A program made the translations under genes and the position numbers. Below, one piece after another: positions 1-12,700 of a DNA stretch of 64,000 nt (the stretch's first letter is position 1; each line of letters begins with the position of its first letter). This DNA comes from CAXBGS01 sp963975425 (GTDB lineage: Bacteria > Planctomycetota > Planctomycetia > Pirellulales > Pirellulaceae), in NCBI GenBank assembly GCA_963975425.1, contig CAXBGS010000021.1, forward strand, positions 1 through 64,000, written 5' to 3'. The notes beneath the pieces were generated by a model. The model saw nothing but the letters and a program-made list of their open reading frames with translations. It ran no database searches and was not told where the DNA came from.

Positions 1-643
1 TACCGGCACGGGTCACTGTAAAGGTGAATGAGGTGTTGCCGGAATTGCCTTCGTTCTTGACGGCCTCGGTTGCCGCGATCGACAAAGAGGGAACCGCGAC
101 TGTAGCTTCGGTGATGGTCGCCGTAGCAGAGGTCGTGACGGGCGTTCCTGAAATCGGCTGAAAGATGCTGTAATTGAATTTTGCGGGACCGGCGGCTATC
201 GCGCTAAAATTCAAATCAATGAGCGGGGCCAGGCTTTCGGCAAGATTCGACGGAAACGGTGTCACCGCCAAGAATACGTATTTCGTTGTCGATGCATCAC
301 TGTCGAAATCATCCGTGCTGTCATCGCCCACCGTTGGCACACCCGTTGATTCAACGCTCGCACGGATGTTCTCTGGAAGCGTGTATGCGGTCGGATCGAG
401 TTTTACTGATCCAGCCTGTTGGGCAATGGTGACTTTACTCGGATCGAAATGAATTCTAATCGTTAACCCCTCCAACTCCGCCGCAGGCTGGGTCGAATAG
501 TTTGTGGTCAGCTTGATCGCTTGCCCGACTTCGGCCGTTGGAGAATCGAGAACGCCGGAGGCCACTTGGGCGAGTAATCGGCGGCCTTCTAACGCCTCGA
601 TGGAAGACTCACGAAAACGGCGTCGGCTTGGTTTGGCACGCAT
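1..643 (-). CDS. LEPR-XLL motif secreted protein with Calx-beta type domain (partial, 3' end outside window)
   Basis: Reading the minus strand from the ATG at 643 gives an open frame of 214 codons that leaves the window at base 1. The N-terminus is basic (MRAKPSRRRFRESS) and is followed by IEALEGRRLLA, a variant of the planctomycete LEPR-XLL surface-protein signal. Residues of about 30-180 look like an all-beta extracellular module. The last visible segment (SIAATEAVKNEGNSGNTSF) is typical of the start of a Calx-beta domain, a calcium-binding beta sandwich seen in many planctomycete surface proteins. It starts 87 bases after the stop of the giant LEPR protein on the same strand, so the two may be co-transcribed. 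Only the N-terminal part is visible, so size and function are unknown. Confidence 0.8.
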   Translation of the reverse strand, partial: MRAKPSRRRFRESSIEALEGRRLLAQVASGVLDSPTAEVGQAIKLTTNYSTQPAAELEGLTIRIHFDPSKVTIAQQAGSVKLDPTAYTLPENIRASVESTGVPTVGDDSTDDFDSDASTTKYVFLAVTPFPSNLAESLAPLIDLNFSAIAAGPAKFNYSIFQPISGTPVTTSATATITEATVAVPSLSIAATEAVKNEGNSGNTSFTFTVTRAG

Positions 644-730
644 GGAAATTCTCTCGGCTAGCTGGTATCTACGTGAATTGATTTAAATAATTTGGTCGCG
701 CTAAAGAAATGCACCACTCTCCCGATCACA

Positions 731-3700
731 CTAAAACAGTCCTTGTACAAACGCGTCGTCCGCAAAGAGTCGGTCATAAGTTTCGTCGTCATCATCCTGT
801 GACAATGCAATCTGCCGATTAGCATCCGCAGCCAAACGGTTGATCACATACAAAGCATCTGCGGCCGAAACGTTGCCGTCCTGGTTTGCGTCGAACCGTG
901 ACCAGACGTCTTGCTCATGCGATGACGCGATCGGCTGTGAAAGACGATTGATGACATTCAAGGCATCATTCGCAGTCACCCGTCCGTCGCCGTTAACGTC
1001 AACCGGATTCAGAATGGTTGGCAGGATACTTGCCAGCTCACTTTCGCCAATACCGCTTGCGGCAAGTGCAGGCGCGCTTGCCGTCGGCATCAAGGTTTCC
1101 AAATAGCTGCGGATTTCTGATGCCGTGGAACGGGTCGAACCTGCAGGAACTTGACGACTACCTGGGACCGCCAATATCTCGTCTGGCTGACCGATCAAGT
1201 ATCGCAGGATCAAGATGCCATCCTGGAACCACACCACCTTTCCGTCACCGTTAACATCCAATGCCATTCCGGCATCGTCCAAGTGCTGGCGAATATCAGC
1301 GGCGGTCGCCCGTGTCGACCCCGCGGGAATTTGACGACTGCCCGGTACCGCAGGGACCTCGTCCGGTTGGCCAATCATGTATCGCAAGAGAAGGATCCCG
1401 TCGCGGAACCAGACGGCGTCCCCGGTTCCGTTGACGTCCAGAGTTCCGGCCACAATCGTCGTTCCGGACACAGTAACGGTCGCGGAAACCGAGCTACTGT
1501 TGCCCGCCATATCCGTTGCCGTGAAAATGACCGTTGTTGTCCGGCCGGCGGGAAAGAGCGATGGGGCATCGTTGGTGATCGTTGGATTGTCATCCAGGTC
1601 GTCCGTTGCGGATGCACCGTTGAGGAACGTAGCAATCTCGGCCAACGTCGCATCCGCTCCGCCGCTCACGTTGGGATCGACGGTGATGCTTTCCGGCACG
1701 GTGATCTCCGGTGCCATTGAGTCAACGACCAGTGATAACGGTTCGGCTGCCTTGGTGGTCGTCGTGCCGTCACGACCGGTCGCAGCGGCGGCAACAATTG
1801 CGACCGTGACCGTGTCGCCACCGCTCGGATCGACCGTGGCGCTATAGAGACCACTGCCCAGATGCTTCAGGTTTGTCACCGTTCCGCCCGTGACCGTGAT
1901 GTCGTCGCTCTCAAATCCGGTGACCGTTTCGCCAAAGTAGATCGTTACGTCAAACGGATCGTTTGATGTTGTCCCACCGGTTGGTCCAGCCACCACAGGC
2001 AACAGAGATCCGGTTTCGATAATGAACGGTCCTGTATGGCCGTTCCCGATGGATGGCGTCAACGTCCCGTCTTGGCCGTCCGGAAGACCATAACCAGAAT
2101 CGACATCCACTTCATTTCCCGGCGTTCCGATCGTTCCGTTTCTGGCCGTCAGCGTAACATTCTTGCCAACCACATCCGTTCGCGGCAAACTCTTGAACGA
2201 ATGCTCGATGTGCAGCAATGGCGCTGCCGGCCCGTCACCGTTGAATGATTCGGCCGTTCGCGACCCCGTTCCTTCGATGGTGAAGACAATGCTGTTGCCA
2301 AAGTTCCATCCCGGTCGGTTCACCACTTGCTCGACGAGCGCTGACAAATCGGGTGAGCGATGAACTTCGTCGATTGTGGTCCAGGCCGGGATATCCCAGA
2401 CCACGCTGGCGGTTGTCGTCGGCCTGCCGGTGATATTGTTGGTTGCTTCGACAAAAGTACCCGCGTTGTCGGCTGCCTGGGCGCGAATCGTAACGCTGGT
2501 CGGGACATCGTCGATTTCATCCGTGGTGAATTCCAGGTAAGCGCCGGTAACCAGTGAATTTCGTGGGACGGTCACGTTTTGAAATCTCAAGCCAGCGGTT
2601 TGATCTTCAAAATGGCCAGGGTCGTCGCCGAGTTCCACGTCGGTACTCGCTAGGTTGACCGCGCCATCGGCTGCACGTTCCTCGGCATCGTCCGACGACT
2701 GGCTGACGCGGACACTTGTGATGGTCGATGCGTTGACTGCATCGCGTAAGTAAGCGTTAACGACATCGGATGTATCGAAAATCGAAATGTCGGCTGTGAG
2801 GTCGACGTCGCCGTTTTCGGACAGAACATAGCGAATGCCCAGATTGCCAACCGTTTCCGTCAAGCGAACGTCATCGGTTGCGACGACAGTGACTTCACCG
2901 CTGGCGGCAACATCAATGTCCAGGGTCTTGCTCGCTGTTCCGATTGAACCGCCAGCATCAAGCAGAATGCTTCCAGTGGCGGTTCGGACGTCCTCCGAAG
3001 GATCGTTGAATGCGTCGAAGATCGAACCATCAGCCCCCAGCGAGACTGTTCCATTCCGCGAGAAGACTTGATTGATGGGAAGATCCGCAGCGGTGCGTCG
3101 TGTCTCGCCTGCGAACTCAATCGGGAAACTGGTCAGTTCCCTAATTGCAACATCACCTGATGCCCGTGCGATGAGGTATCCGCCCTCCCGCAGTACGCTT
3201 GGATTGGCGGCTTCAGCAGGCGCACCGGTACTCAATGTGATCGGATTATCGAACGTACCAATCGATCCGCCGCCAGCTTCCAGGACGACACGTCCCCCGC
3301 GGACTGTATCACGTGCGGGTGAATCTGGATCGTCTTTGGGGTTTGGATTGGCATCGGTAATCGAGCCTTGGACTTTAACCTGTACTCGGCGGTAGAAGTG
3401 GCTGTACGCGCGTGCGAGAGCCAAATCGGCTTCCGATCCCAGGAAGATATGCTCAGCAGAAAACGCTGTAACCGGGCCGCCGCTCTCGATGTCAACGTCT
3501 TCTCGTCGGAGCACGTGAATGTGTGTTGCCTGATCCGGATCGACGGCAATGGGTGCTACAACAAGTTTGCGTGCCGAATCTGACGCAAGAAAATGATCGC
3601 CCGTGTCCAGGGTCATTTCGAATCCCGAAAGGTCCGTGATTCGATAGTAGACGCCTTCGTCGGTGGAGTCTTTCGTGACCGCCTCCAACATGATGGACTG

Positions 3701-6700
3701 GCCAACTGAGAATCCGAGCTGCGCCCACGTATTTTCTGGAGGAGTGTTATCCAGCGATGCCATGACCAGCTTGCTCGCCACAGCATCGATCGAAGCGATG
3801 ACGTCCACCGGCTTTTGGGTCGTGTAGATAATGTCGCCAGGTTCGGCAGCGAGTAGAGCCGCCCGTTCGTTCAAGGTGAGTTTGGCGTCGTCGCCTTGTT
3901 CATCCTTCAGTTGAATGCTCAATCCATTTTGATATCGACCGATGCCTCCATCCGCTTGGACAAAGATTTCAGTGCCAACCAGGTTGGGTTGCTCAACGAC
4001 GAATTCCGTGTCAGTGACCTCGAGAAGGTGAACACCCTGAAGATTTAGCAATTCGTCTTCCGTCCAAACCTTGATATTCTCGTCAAGTCGATCCAGTTCA
4101 TCCGCCGTCAGCGTGTAGTCGAATTCCGGATCGTACTCGATACCGACGCTGCCCCACGTTTCATGCAGCGTTTGATATTGCTGGGTCCGTCCATCCTCCA
4201 GATCCGTGATCTTGCCGGCAACGAACTGATCCAATTCTGATCCAGACAAGTTTTGATCTTGCCCCTGCTCGGTAAACAGCTGTGTGTAGAATTCGACTTC
4301 GCTCACCTGCAAAGTCACCCGGAACTGCGGATCGTAGACCGCAGGATCTTCCTGCATACTGCGGAAATTCCAATAGGCTTGGTAGAGTTGGTTTTGGGTT
4401 GACTTGATCGCGTCGATGCGTTCCAGCCGCTTTCGACCGGCGCCTCGATCCTCTGTCAGACGCAGGTCGTCCCAGACTGCGATCAGTTCGCCTAGCGCTC
4501 GTTCGTCGGGATTGTCGCTGGTGTTTCCGTCTAATATCGCGCCAAACGCGGTGATGTTGATTTTGCCTCCGGCAATCACTTGATCGACGATCGTTGTACT
4601 AAACGGTCGAAGGTTGACGTCTCCTGCCGCTTGGACGGACAGTTTGTGCGCGGGATTCTTAACATTGCTGTAGAACTCGACGTCGACGCCAGCTCCGATC
4701 TCGGGTGTACCAATACTACCCGTATCTGAAATCAAATCGATCGACTTGCCGTCGACAGGGAAGTAGAAGCGAGGAATGCAGCTTGGTTCGTTGGCTTGCC
4801 GATCTTCACACGGTACGTTGACATCACCCGGGTTGAACGGGTTGGGGACTGTTTCGCTAAGCACTGGACTTGCGAGAATGCTGCCTGCGGCTCGGGCAAT
4901 CACATCGCCGTCGGAGGCACGATTGGCAGTTCTGTTAGCTTGAATCCCTTCTAACAATAAATCGCCGCGAACTTCATGCACACCGATATGGCCAAACTCA
5001 GAAATGAGCGTCGCACCGGCAATTTGATTAACCATCTCCCAATCACTGGAACTGAAGTCGACCGTCGTCAAATTGAATGTTGGAATCGACTGGGCAGTTC
5101 CGCCCTGGTACTCGTAGACTTCGCCAAGTGTACCGCCCGCCGTATGTTCCGACGCAACAAGCACGCGATGTCCGTCCGCTATCTGGAATGTGGTTCCGTC
5201 TTCCGATTGACTGCTTGCATAATCGTAGACGGCGTGGTCGATGATGTCGGTCTTTAGAAGCTCGGTAGCAGGGCCATCGTCTTCGGGATTGACGAAGCCA
5301 ATCCCACTTCGTGCGCGAATGTCCACACCTCGTCCGCCGACAACGCCACCGGCCGTGCCGCGAACAAATGCATCTCTTCCACTTGTGTTGATGGTTGTGA
5401 CACCCGTGGGATTGACTAACTCGCCGGCTAGATAAACGGCACTATCTGTGGACAACACAATGCGCCCTTCATCGGAGCCGGTGAAGTCAATCTCGATGGG
5501 ATAGTCGGCATCGATGCTGTGGTTGTGGTAAGTGACCGTTCCCTTGGTATTAACATTAGTCGTAATGTGGGTATCAATAAAGAATCCCGGGTCCGTGCTA
5601 TAGGTAGGATCATCGCGGTTCGAGATTGTCTCCGTTTGGGATGCGTAACTGTAACGAGTGCTGTCGTTGGGAGAGTGAAATAGGTAGGCGCCGGAGCCCG
5701 AGATGAAGGGGTCACTCGACTGCACGATGGGATCACCAACCTGGGCGTCAGGGTCAGCGGCTAGTTCATCGATGCCCAAGAAAGAGTCAACCTCATACGT
5801 TGTTGTTGTTCGAGTGAGTTGTTCCTGCGCAACGGTCCACTGATAACGGAGCCCCGGCTTGGGCTGATAGGATTGATTTTCGAATGTCGCATTCAGTCGA
5901 TCTTGGCCCTCGGGTGAATCTCGATAGACGAAATCTCCCTTGCGCTCGTAGATCGTGACGGCTGGATTGGCGACTGTCCCCCTTTCTTGATCCTTGATGA
6001 TCAGCGTGCCCTCCCCGCGACGCGAAACATCGATGCCGCGGACTTCGATGTCATAGCCGGACTCGTTATCAATGCGGACGTCCGAGTATCCACTCAAGAC
6101 CTCAATTCGCCCCCACTTTGTGTTGGCAATTTTTCCGGTGATGTCCACGTAACCACCGCGAGACTGGACGTCGCTAACGATGATCCGCTCCTGATCCAAA
6201 TCCCAACTGACAACGAAATTGGGATTCGTATTGGAGCTCAGACGACGCACGCCGGATCCGCCTAGTGATTCAATCTCGTCCACCATCGCTTGGGTGATTT
6301 CCAGATGCATTTCCGCACTGCCACTCTTAATCAGTCCGTTCAAATTGATGTTGGCGGCAGCAAGAAAGACGCTCGCTCCGGAAATCACACTTTCGTCTTC
6401 TGGTCGGAAGTTCAGGTGGTTGGTGACCTGGTTGTTGAATGACGGCAGGCTGAATGGAGGAAGGAACAAGTTCGGAACGCCGTTAGGCGCTTCAATCGGC
6501 CCCGTTCCATCGCCAAATGAATTGGGACTATCTGTGTCAGGGTTCGACAATGGACCATAGATGAAATTAAATTCGTTCCACTGTGGATACTGCTGCTGAC
6601 CGACTTCATACATCGTGTCGCGACCCGGAATATTGATCGTGATGTTGCCGGCGTTGGCACCCAGGATTCGGACTTGGTTGGCATTCAAGGGAGCATCGAT

Positions 6701-9700
6701 GTCCATCGGGCCCGCACCGCTGGCAAAGTTGCGAAGCGTGAGCGAACCGCTCGCGTTATCAATTTGTCCGATAACGTTGATTCCGGGCCATGCTTGCCCA
6801 GAAACTTCGGCCACGTTGTCGACCAGGATTGATGGAAGTTTTGTTACGTCCGACGTCAATACGTTGTTGACGAAGACGCCACCGGTGCGATTGGGAATCG
6901 TGATTCCTTCCACTCGTATGAACGCAGCCGAGTTGTTGATGATCTCGACCTTCGTATCGCTGGGTGCGTCAATGGTTCCAGACTTTTCCAATTGCCCAAG
7001 AATATCAATCGAGCCTTCGCTGAATCGAATCGGATCCACCGAGATCACCAAGCCGCGACGCCGGACCAAGTTGCCTCGCACGTCCAGGAAACCTTGTTCG
7101 TTCAACTCGGCTTCGATTTCCGTCAATCGTGCTTCGTAAGTAATCCTCAAGTTTTCAACGTCACGATATCGAGCAAGCTCGCTTTTGATGTTCAAGTATT
7201 CGATGGCAAGCGAAGACTGCGTGAATTCGTAGCGTTCATCGAATGGCAGACGAGACGCATCCTTCGTCGAATCAGCGGACAACGTAACGTTGAAGGTGAC
7301 GGGATCGCCTGGGTTAACCGGATCGATCTGGGTTGCGCTGTCGATCCCCAGTTTTCGGTGCCGAGTGATTCCCGTTTCGACATTTCCGTCAACTTTAACA
7401 ACACCGCTCGTGGTGTCGTTGACCGTTCCGGTCACTTCTTGAGTTCCACCCTCGCTGAACAAATCGGTAACCGCGTCCGTCAGTTCCGAGGCCCAGTTCA
7501 CCGCCTTGGCTTGTGCCTCGACCAAGTTTTGGCCGATATCGTCGGCGTGCAACTGAATATTGCCTCCGCTACGAAGGTGTGCGCCACTCGCCACGTGGAT
7601 GCGATTCGACTCCGACAAGGTCGCGGTTGCATCCAAATCGCTGATGGGGATTGCGCTTTTGGCAACGTTGTCCAGGTAGGCGTCGATGGTGTAAGTCTTG
7701 TCAAAGCCGTTATCCACTTTTCCGGCGACTAATTTGATGTCACCGATGGCCGTCAATTCGCTGCCAGGATTGATACGAATCTCGTTGAGTGGGCTAAGAT
7801 CGACGTTCACGTCGCCGGTTCCAACCGTCAGTCCTCCGTCCGTCTCGACATTGGCCTGGATTATTGCTGTGCCGCCACCACTGGCGGATGCTATGATTCG
7901 GTCCTGAGTGTTCACCGTGACGTTGTCACCGAAGGTGATCGTCGCTTGGTCTGCCACCGTTTCGATCGTTGCGTTGATCGACCCACCTGAACCCAGGCCG
8001 CCACTGCCGAAAGTGATCTGGTCGGTGACATCCATCTTGCTTTCTGCAGAAAGATTCACATCATCCGTCGCGGTGATCGCCGTATCGTGGTCGATCAAAA
8101 TGTGGGTGTTTAGGGTCATGAGAATGTCGCTGTCGACCCCACCGCCGGCAACCAACCCGCCGGCAACGGCATCGACGTTTCCTTCGACGCCCAAATCGGG
8201 TCTGACCACTTCGTTGACGGCGTCCATGCTTACATTGGTAGCGTTGATCGTGGCGTTGCTTCCAATGTTGCTGTCCACGCCTGATGTGACCGTGCTGTCC
8301 ACATCCCCACCGGCGCCCGCTAGCAGTCCACCCGACGTGGCGGAAAGGATGGTATTGAATACAGCCACGTGGTTCGCCTTGACGACCATTGCACCTGACA
8401 AGGTGATGTTCGCGTCATTGCCAACTTCGGCTGTCATCTGACTTGTGTTGATGGTTTCAGGAATCGCTGCCGCACCCGACACCAGACCGCCCGATCCAGC
8501 GGTCGTGTCGGCAACGTTTTCGTTGACTCCATCGGCGATCACAATCAATGATCCACCTGTCAACTGTATGCCCGCGCCGATTCGTGCCGTGGTGTCCGTG
8601 TCACTCTCGGCCGTTGATGTCGTGACACCAGCGGCAATCAGTCCAATGGCCAGGCTGCTAGATTCAGCTTTCTGCGATGTGTTGTTGGTTGCGTGGAGCC
8701 GAGTTTCACCCGTTGACCTGATGATCGCATTCTCTGCAATCGTCGCCGACGTATTCATGATGTTAGTTGCCGAGGTGATCGTGGCGTCGACTCCCAACAA
8801 CAATCCACCCGATGATCCTTGTGCAAATGCACGCGAAGGTGGTGTTTCTGTGATTGGATTGTTGACTGCGTCCCTCAGTGTCGCACCGCTTATATCCCTC
8901 ACAAAGAAGGCGTCGGCGTCTCGAAGCAAATGGCCGTCCGCGTCCCGCGGCAAATAATCCATCATTGGTTCGACTGTTTCTGCGAAGATACCGATGCTGC
9001 CAACATCGAATGTCTTATTTGCACTGTCCAAGTTCGCCGTGACATTGCCGTCGGTGGTGATGGTGGCGGTTGAAACACCGACGGCCGCTCCGGAGGCGGC
9101 TGTGATTCCGGCAGCATCGGCCATCACATGTGGTGACGCAGCGGCGTGGATCAAGACATTGCCGGAAGCGGTCACATCACTACCCGTGATGTTGGCATCG
9201 GTGTTGGACGTGACCGTACTCGTCGCAATGGACCCAGAAGCCGCCAATCCAACCAATCCAAGTGCAACGGACAAAACAGACGTTTTCACATGAGAAATGG
9301 CCATGTTGGTGGCCACAATCTGAACGGAGCCCGCGTTGATCGAACTGTCGATGATATGGGCATCGACGGACGATGTGATCTTGCCGACAACGTCTGCCCC
9401 GCCACCGGACAACGCGCCTCCAATTCCGATGCTGATGGAAATGGCACCGGCATACGCATCCGAGGTGATCGTCGCCATTTCCCCAGCTGCGATATCGACA
9501 CCGCCGGTGGATTGCACGTTGGATCGCGCGATGTACGCGTCGATGTTGTTGTCGATTCGATTGTCGGCGAGCGCGACGGAGACGGAAACAGCAATCGAGA
9601 CTTTGCCTGCGGCAGCGGAGATCGACGCAGCTCCTACTAATGCATTCACGACTGACTCGTTGCAGGCGTGAACATGAACGTTGCCTGCGATGACTCCAAC

Positions 9701-12700
9701 GCCAGTGGAATCTTCGATATACGCTTGAATATCGTTCTTGATTGAGTTGCTAACCGATACACCCGCTCCCGCTACCGCTGCGCCCACAGCACCCAGGGCG
9801 GCTGCAACGGCGCCAGCGACAACCGTGGCATCGATGGTATCATCCACGCGCGATTCGACAGACAGCGTGCCTGATACATCGACCGAACTGTTGTCGATGT
9901 AGGCCTTGATCTGCGAGGATCGGTCCCCCGCGCTCGTATCATCTGGATCGGTGGGCGTGCCAATCGTGTTCGTTGCGAGGGCGACGCCAATCGCAACGCC
10001 GACGCCGGCTCCTGCGCCGGCTCCTACTGCGGCACTTACCGAAACGATAATCGCATCGATTTCCGATAATGAATTTGCCGCGACATCGAGGCCACCACCC
10101 GTGATCGTGCTGCCCTCAACGAAGGCTAGCGTCTTGTTAGAAATCTGATTGTCAGCAGTCGCTCCTGCGCCAGCGATCGCGGCGCCAATCTTTGCCCCCA
10201 CGGCCGCCGCCATCGACGCTGCGATGGAAGAAGCCTCAATGGTGGCGTTCTCGTTGCTGCTAAGCGAAGCACTTGATGCGGCGTCCAGAGTGGTCGCGTT
10301 TGTGATCGATGATTCGACGTGATTGCTGATTTCGTTGCTGGCCAGCGAGACGCCAATGGACAGCGTGACACCAAACGTTCCCGACGCGACAATTGCGATG
10401 GCGATTGCAGCGGTGTCGGCCGTGATGTCTGAAGTGTCGGTGGAATCCATTGACAAGGTAGCAACGTCGATCCCCGATCCGCCACTACCGTTGATCGTTG
10501 ATTTGACGTGTTTGCTGATCAAGTTGCGTGAAACAGCGCCCGATCCAGTGGCTCCCAATCCGCCACTCGCGGAAGCGGTGACGGCGGCTGAACCCACCAG
10601 CACAAGTGAATCAATGGTTTGTGATGCCTTGGAGTTTAGGGTTAGCGTGCCCGCGGCGATGCTAACATTGGTCAGCGTGGCAAGTGCATCGGAGGATTGA
10701 TGGTTTTCGTCAAGATCATAACCAATGAAGTTGTGTGCGAGCGCCAGGCCAATGGCCGCTGATCCGGCTACGGATCCCGACCCTGCCGCAGCGACGAACA
10801 CACCATAAACACGAGCTGTTATCGTTGACTCGGAAGTGGCATCAAGCTTCACTTCGCCGCCGGCGTTGATTCCCGAATCGGCGACGGATGCATTGGCGTC
10901 GGTCAAGATGATGTTGTTGGCGATCGCGCCCCCGCCGGATAGGCTAAGTCCAGCATTGGCCGAAGCGACGGCGGACAAACTGGCGGCGACGGCCATGGCG
11001 TCGATTGTGGAGTCGTCCACGGTCTGTACAAATACGTTGCCGTTATCGGCAACGATGGTCGTGTTGCTAATTTCGGCGCGTAGATCATTGTCGATTTCGT
11101 TGCGTGCGATTGAGATGCCGACGGCAATGGCTGCCCCCTGCGTTCCCGACGCAGTTGCGGCAATGGAACCGCCGATCGTCAAGCTATTGATCGTCGATGT
11201 GTCTTTGGCTTGGACATTGATGTTGCCCCCTGATTCGAAGATCCCGCCGCCAACGATCGATGCCTTCACTTGATTGTTGATTTCGTTGTACGCGACCGCG
11301 CCGGCACCGGCCAGCGAAGCACTCAGCCCTCGTCCGCCAGCGACACCAATACTAGCAGCGATTGTCAGGGCATCGATCGTAGCAGCTTCCGCGTTGGCTT
11401 CCACGGTCAGATTGCCCGAGACGTCGACCGGTGAGGTCTCAATCTTTGCCGTCGTCACGTTGTCGATGTCATTCAAGGAGATGCCGACTCCAATACCACC
11501 CGAGATGTTCGTGCCACCAGAAACTGCCGCACTGATTGCGAAGCCACCCGCATCGGCATTGATCTGGGAGCTATCGATGGCTTGCACCAACAAGTCCCCC
11601 GCCGCGATCGTCATCGTGCTGTCGACCACGTTGGCGGTCAGGGTGTTGGCAACGGAGTTGATCGACAGGGCACCGCCAATGGCTAAAGTTCCGGTCGTGC
11701 CGTTCTGACTGCCACGGGCTGACAGAGCGCCGGCAATCGTAAGTGCATCGATTTCGGTGTCGGCTTTTGATTTGACGGATACATTTCCTGTCGAGGTGAT
11801 GTCGACGTTGTCAATCAGCGCCGAAACGTTGCTGGAAATATCGTTGATCGCAACACTGGCACCGAACGAAATGGCTGCGCCGGCTCCGCTGGCTGCGGCC
11901 GCTGTGATCGCGAACCCGCCCCCATCCGACATGATCAATGAGCTATCCAGCGCTGAAACATCAATTGCGTCGGTTGCGGTCACGTCGCTGTCTTTGATGA
12001 ATGCCGCCGAGTTCAACTCGATCGTGTTAAGCGCGACCGCACCTGTACCAGCCAAATCAAGTTTGGAACTGTCAGTCGTCGTACTCTTTGTCTGAACTGC
12101 GAACGAGGCTCCAATGACAATGGACTGGATGTCCTGATCCGAGTTGGCTTTGACGGTCAAGTCGCCAACGTTCAGCCTGTAGTTATCAACGTAGGCTTCC
12201 AGGTTCGTCGAGACATTGTTGTAGGCTACCGAAACAGTCAATGCGATTGCGCCAAGCTTGCTCGACCTGGCGTTTGTGGTCGCGGCGCCGTCTGCTGCTT
12301 CGGGGGCCTCGGTATCGCTCTTGAAACCTTGCAGAGCTCCCGACATTACCAAAGAGAAAAAGTCACCCGAAGCATCTGCCGTTACGGTTACGCCGCCGTG
12401 AACGTTGATGCCCGCATTTGCTGGTGCGGTCAGATCGGGTGCCGTATCCGCTCGCCCGATGTAGGCGCTGACATTTTGTTCAATGGTGTTTACGCCAACG
12501 GAAGCGCCGATGCCAACTTGGTCCCCTTTCAAAAATGCGCCGACAATGCTGATTCGATCGAGCGTGTCGTCCGCGTCAACGATTAGCTTGCCACCATTTA
12601 TCGTGACATCGGGCGCGATGCTTGCCCGCGTCGTGGTCTTAAAGTCGGCTGCGGAGATCGCGGCTGAAAAACCAAAATCGGTTGACCCGGTGCCTGTTTG